A stretch of 64,000 nucleotides of DNA from Streptomyces sp. SCSIO 30461 (lineage in GTDB: Bacteria; Actinomycetota; Actinomycetes; Streptomycetales; Streptomycetaceae): contig NZ_CP146101.1 of the NCBI RefSeq assembly GCF_037023745.1, positions 3,588,001 to 3,652,000 on the forward strand. Direction: 5' to 3'. Below, piece after piece: positions 55,706 through 64,000 of this stretch. The position numbers and the translations under genes were made by a program. Every line of letters begins with the position of its first letter. Position 1 is the first letter of the stretch. Below the pieces are notes generated by a model. That model was not told where the DNA came from, made no database searches, and worked only from the letters and a program-made list of their open reading frames with translations.

Positions 55706-57205
55706 ATGACCCACGCGCATCCGAATTCGAACGATGGTACGGCCGTTGGCACGGCGCCGAAGATCCTGGAGCTGCCCATCGGGCTCGACGCCGCCGGGGA
55801 GCGTCAGGAGTTCGACAGCCTCGGCGAGGTGATGGTGCCGGCCGACCGGTACTGGGGTGCGCAGACCCAGCGCAGCCTGAAGCACTTCAACATCGGCCGG
55901 GACCGCATGCCCAAAGAGGTCTACCACGCCTACGGATACGTGAAGAAGGCGGCAGCCGTCGTGAACACCCAGGCCGGCCGGCTGCCGGCCTGGAAGGGCC
56001 GGCTGATCCAGCAGGTCTGCGACGAGGTGATCTCCGGAGCACTGGACGAGCACTTCCCGCTGTACGTGTACCAGACCGGGTCGGGCACCCAGTCGAACAT
56101 GAACGTGAACGAGGTCGTCTCCAACCGCTGCATCCAGCTGGTCGGCGGCAAGCTCGGCTCACAGGAGCCCGTGCACCCCAATGACCACGTGAACATGGGC
56201 CAGTCGAGCAACGACACCTTCCCCACTGCGATGCACATCGCCGCGCACACGATGGCCACCGAGCGGACGATCCCTTCGTTGAAGCGGCTCAGGGACGCGA
56301 TCGAGGCCAAGTCAAGGAAGTGGGCCGATGTAGTCAAGATCGGCCGCACCCACCTGGAGGACGCCTGCCCGCTGACGGTGGGGCAGGAGTGGTCCGGCTA
56401 CGCGGGAGCGCTGGATGACGCGATCGCCGAGGTCGAGCACGCCACCAGGGGGCTGCTGCTGCTCGCCATGGGCGGGACCGCCGTCGGCACCGGGTTGAAC
56501 GCCCCGTCCGGATTCGGCGACCAGGTGGCCGCGCAGATCGCGTCGATGACCGGTGCCCCGTTCAAGACCGCACCCAACAAGTTCACGGCCCAGGGCACCC
56601 TGGACCGCATGGTCCGTGCGCATGCCGCGTTCAAGGCGGTGGCAGTCACCCTTTTCAAGATCGCCAACGATCTGCGCTGGCTGGGCTCGGGGCCGCGGAC
56701 CGGAATCCACGAGCTGGTCCTGCCCGCCAACGAACCCGGCTCCTCGATCATGCCCGGTAAGGTCAACCCGACCCAGGCCGAGGCCATGCTGATGGTGTCC
56801 ATCCAGGTCATCGCATCCGACGTGGCCGTGACCATGGGCGGCGCCGAAGGGAATTTCGAGCTGAACGCCTTCCGCCCTGTGCTGATCGACAACTACCTGC
56901 ACTCAGCGCTGATCCTGGCTGACATGTGCGACCACTTCAGGGAGTTCATGATCGAGGGTGCCGAGGTGAACCGGTCCAGACTGACCGAGAACATCGACCG
57001 GTCGGTGATGATGGTCACCGCGCTGTCCCCGGTCATCGGCTACGACCAGGCCTCGGTGATCTCCCACTACGCCATCGACCACGACACCACCCTCAAGCAG
57101 GCGGCGCTGGCCAATGGAGTGTCCGAGGAACTCTTCGACCGGGTCGTCGATCCGCTCGCCATGACCCGCGGAGGCACTGCGGACGTGCCGTCCGGGAAGC
57201 CGTGA
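55706..57205 (+). CDS. fumC: Class II fumarate hydratase
   Basis: A 499-residue fumarase that converts fumarate to L-malate in the citric acid cycle. Signatures are the substrate loop QTGSGTQSNMNVNEV, GRTHLEDACPLTVGQEW and the superfamily motif GSSIMPGKVNP. The N-terminal 30 residues are an unusual polar extension. The next ORF, an aquaporin, begins one base after its stop codon, so the two are probably translationally coupled. Streptomyces usually has a separate fumarase elsewhere, which would make this an additional copy. Confidence 0.93.
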   Translation: MTHAHPNSNDGTAVGTAPKILELPIGLDAAGERQEFDSLGEVMVPADRYWGAQTQRSLKHFNIGRDRMPKEVYHAYGYVKKAAAVVNTQAGRLPAWKGRLIQQVCDEVISGALDEHFPLYVYQTGSGTQSNMNVNEVVSNRCIQLVGGKLGSQEPVHPNDHVNMGQSSNDTFPTAMHIAAHTMATERTIPSLKRLRDAIEAKSRKWADVVKIGRTHLEDACPLTVGQEWSGYAGALDDAIAEVEHATRGLLLLAMGGTAVGTGLNAPSGFGDQVAAQIASMTGAPFKTAPNKFTAQGTLDRMVRAHAAFKAVAVTLFKIANDLRWLGSGPRTGIHELVLPANEPGSSIMPGKVNPTQAEAMLMVSIQVIASDVAVTMGGAEGNFELNAFRPVLIDNYLHSALILADMCDHFREFMIEGAEVNRSRLTENIDRSVMMVTALSPVIGYDQASVISHYAIDHDTTLKQAALANGVSEELFDRVVDPLAMTRGGTADVPSGKP

Positions 57206-57206
57206 C

Positions 57207-58025
57207 ATGAGCTCCGCGTCGCAGCCGAAGCCGGCCGGCCCGGTCGGCAAGGCCGCCCTGATCGCATCCGTCGGGCCACGCGGCTATGCCGACTGGACCA
57301 ACCCCGACCACCGGCTGCGGCGCCTGCTCGCCGAGTTCATCGGGGTGGTGGGACTGACCTTCGTCCTCTCCGGAGGTGCGGCCGTCCTGGCCCGCTACGG
57401 CGGCGGTGTCCTGCAACCCTGGCAGGTCGTCCTGGTCCTGTCCCTGGTCTCCGCGCTCTGGCTGCTCGTCGCCGTGTACTTCCTCGGCGACATCTCCGCC
57501 CACTTCAACCCGGCCATGACGCTGGCGTTCCTGCTGCGGCGCGATATGAACCTTCGGATGACCTGCGCCTACTGGCTCGTCCAGTTCGTCGCGGCGATCT
57601 GCGGATCGCTGCTGGCCCGGGGATTCTTCGGCCCCGCGGGCCACCTCGCTGCGACCAGACCCCAACCCGGCCTGTCCTGGCAGGCCGCCGCCTTCGAGGC
57701 GATCATCACCTTCGGACTGGTGCTGATGGTGCTGTGCCTAGCCGACGGGCCCAAGCTCAACGGACCCTTCGTGCCCCTGGCTGTGGGCGCCTACATCCTG
57801 GCCTGGGGCACCATGGGAGGCCCCTTCGACGGAGCCTCCATGAATCCGGCCCGCAGCCTGGGACCCGACGTGGCCACGGGGGACCTGTCCACGTGGTGGA
57901 TCTATCTGGTCGGACCGGTGGCCGGGGCCGCCGTCGCCGTCTGCGTCACGCGGTTCCTGCGCGGCCCCGCCACGGCCGCCGAAGCCAACGCCGCCGAAGG
58001 TGCGCCGCTCGACCGTGCGAGCTGA
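57207..58025 (+). CDS. Aquaporin/MIP-family channel
   Basis: A 272-residue membrane channel with six helices and both NPA boxes: HFNPAMTLAF (first) and SMNPARSLGP (second, with the Arg of the selectivity filter). It would conduct water, glycerol or another small neutral solute; selectivity cannot be told. A 30-residue N-terminal cytoplasmic stretch precedes the first helix. It is separated from the fumC stop by a single base, an unexpected pairing with a TCA cycle enzyme. A hairpin follows the gene. Confidence 0.9.
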   Translation: MSSASQPKPAGPVGKAALIASVGPRGYADWTNPDHRLRRLLAEFIGVVGLTFVLSGGAAVLARYGGGVLQPWQVVLVLSLVSALWLLVAVYFLGDISAHFNPAMTLAFLLRRDMNLRMTCAYWLVQFVAAICGSLLARGFFGPAGHLAATRPQPGLSWQAAAFEAIITFGLVLMVLCLADGPKLNGPFVPLAVGAYILAWGTMGGPFDGASMNPARSLGPDVATGDLSTWWIYLVGPVAGAAVAVCVTRFLRGPATAAEANAAEGAPLDRAS

Positions 58026-58061
58026 CCGCGGATCACCATGCGCACTCAGAGGTGCCGCCCG

Positions 58062-58083
58062 GCGCCCGGGACCGGCCGGGCGC
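58062..58083. terminator. Hairpin terminator
   Basis: GCGCCCGG (58062-58069) and CCGGGCGC (58076-58083) with a 6-base loop, between the aquaporin and lipoprotein genes that converge. Confidence 0.6.
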
Positions 58084-58100
58084 TCGCCCGCGCGGCAGGT

Positions 58101-58718
58101 TCACTCTTCCGTCCACCCGCACACATGGGCCTTCTGCACCGCTTCACTGGTCACCTGCCCGTCGAACCCGGTGACCAGCTCGTATTCGATGGACACGGTG
58201 ATCTGCCCGTCGTAGAAGGACGCGTCACCGCTCATCAGGCTGTACTCGCCGCTGTAGCGGCCGTCGTCCGAAGTGGCCTCGACGACCTGCGCCGAGACGT
58301 CGTAGCCGCGACGCAAGCCGATGATTGTGGTGCCGCTGGAGAAGGACTTGGGGGACTGGTCCGAGGCGGGCAGCGTATACGACGCGCAGTTGCCCACCGG
58401 CTCCTCGGCCCGGCCCGCGCTGCCGCCGGAGTCCTCACCGTTCGAGCCGCTGTCCGCGCCCTGGTTCGTGGTCAGGGTGTCGTCTTCGGTGCTCTCCTCG
58501 CCGCCTGCGCCATCCGTCGCCGTGCTGCTGCCCGATCCGGCCGAGCCGTCCGAACCCGACGAAGTGGAGCGTGTCGAACTGCTCCCGGAGCCTCCGGAGT
58601 CTCCGCCGTCGCTGCTCCCGCACCCGGCGGTCAGCAGGCAGAGCGTGGCGACGGCGACCGCCGCGACGGTACGGGACAGCGGATGCCGGCGGTGGACACG
58701 CATGCGGGTGCGCTTCAT
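58101..58718 (-). CDS. Ser/Gly-rich lipoprotein
   Basis: A 205-residue exported lipoprotein. A basic N-terminus with Arg residues leads to a hydrophobic core and the lipobox LTAGC with Cys33. Residues 34-105 are a low-complexity Ser/Gly/Asp/Glu/Thr linker. The C-terminal 95 residues hold a small domain with two Cys (GNCASY, VCGWTEE), probably disulfide-bonded. Function is unknown. GGGGGAA lies upstream of the ATG. Confidence 0.85.
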   Translation of the reverse strand: MKRTRMRVHRRHPLSRTVAAVAVATLCLLTAGCGSSDGGDSGGSGSSSTRSTSSGSDGSAGSGSSTATDGAGGEESTEDDTLTTNQGADSGSNGEDSGGSAGRAEEPVGNCASYTLPASDQSPKSFSSGTTIIGLRRGYDVSAQVVEATSDDGRYSGEYSLMSGDASFYDGQITVSIEYELVTGFDGQVTSEAVQKAHVCGWTEE

Positions 58719-58869
58719 GGCTTGTTCCCCCTATAGGCACTGGAGCAGCGAACTCCCTTCTACAGGCGGGTCGCAGGGCGGCGGGACGCGCCGCGGCGTT
58801 CCGGGCGGAAACCCGTCACACCTAATCGAACGGAGCGATCCGAACTCCGTAGAGCGCTTCATCCGTCGG

Positions 58870-59280
58870 TCAGGCGCAGGAGGGGCAGAGCCCTCGGTAG
58901 GTGACCTCGACCTCCGACAGTGTGAAGCCGAACCGCTCCTGCGCCGGGAGGGCGGCCAAGGGGTCGCCGAGCGGATGGACATCCCGGATCGTGCCGCAGC
59001 CGGAGCACACCAGATGCTGGTGCGGCCGGTGCCCGTTGGGGTCATAGCGCTTGGCTCGGCCCTCGGTCGAGACTTCCGTGACCTCACCGAGCGACACCAG
59101 CTCACCCAGGGTGTTGTAGACGGTCGCCCGGGAGATCTCGGGCAGCCGCCGCGCCGCGCGGGCATGCACCTCGTCGGCCGTCAGGTGCACATGGTCGCCG
59201 TCGAGCACCTCCGCGACGACACGCCGCTGGGAGGTCACGCGCCAGCCGCGTGCTCGCAGTCGCACCAGCAGGTCACTCAT
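58870..59280 (-). CDS. furA: Fur-family regulator (FurA-like), divergent from katG
   Basis: A 136-residue Fur-family metalloregulator. The helix-turn-helix is in PEISRATVYNTLGELVSLG. The metal/redox region has PHQHLVCSGCG (CxxC at 92-95) and a C-terminal CPSC (132-135), giving the structural zinc site of Fur/PerR proteins. Proximity to katG suggests it represses katG and responds to peroxide or iron, as known for mycobacterial and Streptomyces FurA; here the genes are divergent rather than in tandem. AGGTGAG precedes the ATG. Confidence 0.88.
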   Translation of the reverse strand: MSDLLVRLRARGWRVTSQRRVVAEVLDGDHVHLTADEVHARAARRLPEISRATVYNTLGELVSLGEVTEVSTEGRAKRYDPNGHRPHQHLVCSGCGTIRDVHPLGDPLAALPAQERFGFTLSEVEVTYRGLCPSCA

Positions 59281-61881
<2,601 letters not shown>

Positions 61882-61901
61882 CGGCGACGGCCGCTGTGAG
61901 C

Positions 61902-61945
61902 CGACGGGCTGTCCACCGGAACGTGTTCCGGTGGACAGCCCGTCG
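61902..61945. terminator. Long bidirectional hairpin terminator
   Basis: Perfect 21-bp arms at 61902-61922 and 61925-61945 with a 2-base centre, between katG and the converging PI-PLC-like gene. Confidence 0.85.
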
Positions 61946-61970
61946 TGGTGGACCGGTGCCCCGACCCGGC

Positions 61971-63005
61971 TCAAGGCCGGTCGTTGAGCTCCGCGACGAT
62001 CGACGCCGGAGTGTGTCCGCTGCCGTCCGACAGTCGGTGGAAGTCGACGGACACGAAGTTCGGGCTGCGGCCTCCTGCCGCCGGCCGGCACTGCTCGGCG
62101 ACGCGGTTCCTCAGCTTGCTGCCGTTGTCCAGTGCGGCCGTGAGGGCCGTGGGCACATTGCGGTGGTGGCTCATCATGAACAGGCGCCGGAATCCGGGCT
62201 CCTGGCGGTCCAGGGGGATGTCCGGCCAGCGGCTGACGCACGCCACGTCGTTGCCGAGGTCCCCGAGGCTCCAGTAGTTGGACACCGTCCAGGACTTGTC
62301 GTGCATGACACCGAGATGCTCGCGGTCGGACCTGTCCGAGAAGACGAGCAGTCGCTTGCCGGTCGTGACGAGCTCGGACACCTTCGGCCATCCGTGCTGC
62401 CGCACGCCCCATTCATCAGGCCTGAACAGCATCTCGGAGAGCCCCGCGACCCGGTCCAGGGAACGACCCAGCTGCTCCGGGCTGACGTAGTCCTCCAGGA
62501 AGACGGTCACGAACTCCTCGGGGTGGGCTGCGAGGAAGTCCACCACCGTCTGCATCGTGCCGTGGAAGGACTGCCTGGGTAAGGCGTAGGTGATGCCGGC
62601 GAAGGTCTTGCACTCGCCGTGGCAGAGGTACACATCGCTCGGGTAGCAGTCGCTTCCGAAGCTGATGACGCACAGCCAGGTGCTGCGTTCGTACCAGTGC
62701 GTGTCCAGGCTCAGTGCGCGTACCCCGTTGTCCAGCTGGGCGCGCACCGACTCGGACTGGTTCACGGAACTCCAGCGGGAGTCCTCGTAGTTGGTGAAGG
62801 AGTTGTGGGTGGCGAGGAAGGCGACCTCGTCGAGCCTGCGGTCGCCCCATAGCGCGGCGGCGGATGAGGCCGAGCCCGAAGCGCGCGTGGAGTCCGGGGC
62901 GGACGGCGGCGCGGCGGTGGCGGCGGTCGCCGTACCCAGGAGGGCCAGCAGGAGGAGGCACACGAAGACGTGCCCACGCAGTCTCATCATGCTCATGCCA
63001 GTCAT
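61971..63005 (-). CDS. Secreted PI-PLC X-like protein
   Basis: A 344-residue exported protein with a signal peptide (LRGHVFVCLLLLALLGTATAATA) and a TIM-barrel phosphatidylinositol-specific phospholipase C-like domain. Motifs are FLATHNSFTN with the catalytic-type His, DNGVRALSLDTHWY, and the LLVFSDRS and PNFVSVDFHRLSDG strands. Five or six Cys suggest disulfides. Its true activity is untested; many such proteins have altered active sites. Of four clustered ATGs (63005, 62996, 62990, 62987) none has a clear ribosome-binding site, so the start is uncertain by six residues. Confidence 0.82.
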   Translation of the reverse strand: MTGMSMMRLRGHVFVCLLLLALLGTATAATAAPPSAPDSTRASGSASSAAALWGDRRLDEVAFLATHNSFTNYEDSRWSSVNQSESVRAQLDNGVRALSLDTHWYERSTWLCVISFGSDCYPSDVYLCHGECKTFAGITYALPRQSFHGTMQTVVDFLAAHPEEFVTVFLEDYVSPEQLGRSLDRVAGLSEMLFRPDEWGVRQHGWPKVSELVTTGKRLLVFSDRSDREHLGVMHDKSWTVSNYWSLGDLGNDVACVSRWPDIPLDRQEPGFRRLFMMSHHRNVPTALTAALDNGSKLRNRVAEQCRPAAGGRSPNFVSVDFHRLSDGSGHTPASIVAELNDRP

Positions 63006-63232
63006 GCGGCGGAGGGTAGCGCGCCGGCTCCCGAAACGCTGCCCCCGTGGGCGGGGCGTGTATTCGTCCGCCAAGTGGCTCAGACCCTGTCTCCCATCGG
63101 GTGACATGGGTGCGCCGGATGGAAGACTTCTCGTCCTTGTTGGGAGAGAAAGGCACCGTAAGTGTGCGCTGACCCGGTCGACTTGAGCCGAGGCCTGCGC
63201 CGAGGCCGAGTCAGCCAGGAGCCCGCGTCGCC

Positions 63233-64000
63233 ATGCAACCCAAGACCCCGTCCAGCGACCTGGTTGACGACGCGTACGAGAACGAGGTCCCACTCAGGTC
63301 CAGGCAGCCGGGGAATGCGGTGGTGAAGTGGCTGACCACCACCGACCACAAGACCATCGGAACCCTGTACATCACCACCTCCTTCGGCTTCTTCTGCGTC
63401 GGCGGCCTCTTCGCGATGTTCATGCGGGCGGAACTGGCGCGCCCCGGGATGCAGATCATGTCGAGCGAGCAGTTCAACCAGGCGTTCACGATGCACGGCC
63501 TGATCATGCTGCTGATGTTCGCGACGCCGCTGTTCGCCGGCTTCGCGAACTGGATCATGCCGCTTCAGATCGGGGCGCCGGACGTGGCGTTCCCGCGGCT
63601 GAACATGTTCGCCTACTGGCTGTACGTCCTTGGCTCGCTGATCGCGCTCGCCTCGCTCCTCACCCCGAACGGCGCACCGGACTTCGGCTGGTTCATGTAC
63701 TCGCCGCTGTCGGATGCCCAGCACACGCCCAACGTGGGCGCCGACATGGTGATCATGGGCCTGGCCTTCTCCGGCTTCGGTACGATCCTCGGCTCGGTCA
63801 ACTTCATCACCACCATCATCTGCATGCGCGCACCCGGCATGACGATGTTCCGTATGCCGATCTTCTGCTGGACCGTGCTGCTGACCGGTGTGCTGGTCCT
63901 GCTCGCCTTCCCGGTGCTGGCCGCCGCGCTGCTCGCCCTGGAGGCCGACCGCAAGTTCGGTGCCCACATCTTCGACGCGGCCAACGGCGGCGCCCTGCTC
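63233..64000 (+). CDS. ctaD: Cytochrome c oxidase subunit I, 3' end outside window
   Basis: The frame runs from ATG 63233 to the last base, giving the first 256 residues of an aa3-type oxidase subunit I, the catalytic haem-copper subunit of terminal respiration. Helix I region [20 protein letters not shown] and the haem a ligand in [18 protein letters not shown] are present, followed by [21 protein letters not shown]. The remainder with the haem-copper site lies beyond the window. Upstream genes are not other cytochrome oxidase genes, so this looks like a second, stand-alone copy. CCAGGAGC precedes the start. Confidence 0.92.
   Translation, partial: MQPKTPSSDLVDDAYENEVPLRSRQPGNAVVKWLTTTDHKTIGTLYITTSFGFFCVGGLFAMFMRAELARPGMQIMSSEQFNQAFTMHGLIMLLMFATPLFAGFANWIMPLQIGAPDVAFPRLNMFAYWLYVLGSLIALASLLTPNGAPDFGWFMYSPLSDAQHTPNVGADMVIMGLAFSGFGTILGSVNFITTIICMRAPGMTMFRMPIFCWTVLLTGVLVLLAFPVLAAALLALEADRKFGAHIFDAANGGALL

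Overview
The window is high-GC actinobacterial DNA and almost certainly comes from a Streptomyces chromosome. The signs are GC-rich third codon positions, frequent GTG/TTG starts, ATGA stop/start overlaps, LAxTG sortase-anchored proteins, a MalT-type LuxR regulator, PAS/GAF/SpoIIE phosphatases, DUF1996 and DUF2993 proteins, and an NRPS locus. I see no rRNA, tRNA, CRISPR array or intact transposase. The species is not identifiable by eye.

1-27500 is mostly chromosomal housekeeping and accessory genes. It starts with the 3' part of a DUF1996 wall-anchored protein. Then come an MscS channel, a metallophosphoesterase, a DUF2267 protein, a PAP2-lipid kinase fusion, a coupled SDR/DUF2867 and photolyase pair, a DUF2993 lipid-binding protein, a LAETG surface protein, a second lipid kinase and a large LuxR regulator. 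A 425-bp intergenic block follows that is bounded by 14-bp inverted repeats and contains seven 34-bp repeats. Next are a cation/proton antiporter, a SHOCT membrane protein, an S33 hydrolase, a PIG-L deacetylase, and a tightly coupled operon of quinone oxidoreductase and two acyl-CoA dehydrogenases. The stretch closes with a small membrane protein, a VOC protein and a secreted phosphodiester glycosidase.

27500-41900 is a compact nonribosomal peptide locus. The order is MFS exporter, stand-alone condensation-like protein, C-A-T, A-T, A-T, and C-(A-domain tail)-T-SDR/reductase, with a convergent type II thioesterase. The architecture is not collinear. Two A-T proteins have no C domain. The last protein has kept only the C-terminal subdomain of an A domain and has Ala in place of the A10 lysine, so its carrier must be loaded in trans. 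The SDR-like end may release the product reductively. I do not recognise this as a characterised cluster, and it is the strongest candidate for a new system here.

41900-64000 holds stress and metabolism genes. These are a PAS-GAF-SpoIIE-HATPase protein, a frameshifted conserved gene, a heptamer microsatellite, a GNAT-polyprenyl synthase pair, htpX-pspAB, and a PadR regulator with a perfect operator next to an acyl-CoA dehydrogenase. Then come a long-form GAPDH, an SGNH hydrolase, a P450, fumC with an aquaporin one base later, a lipoprotein, a Fur-family gene divergent from katG, a secreted PI-PLC-like protein, and the start of a stand-alone cytochrome oxidase subunit I gene cut by the window end. 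Several convergent gene pairs are separated by perfect hairpin terminators.
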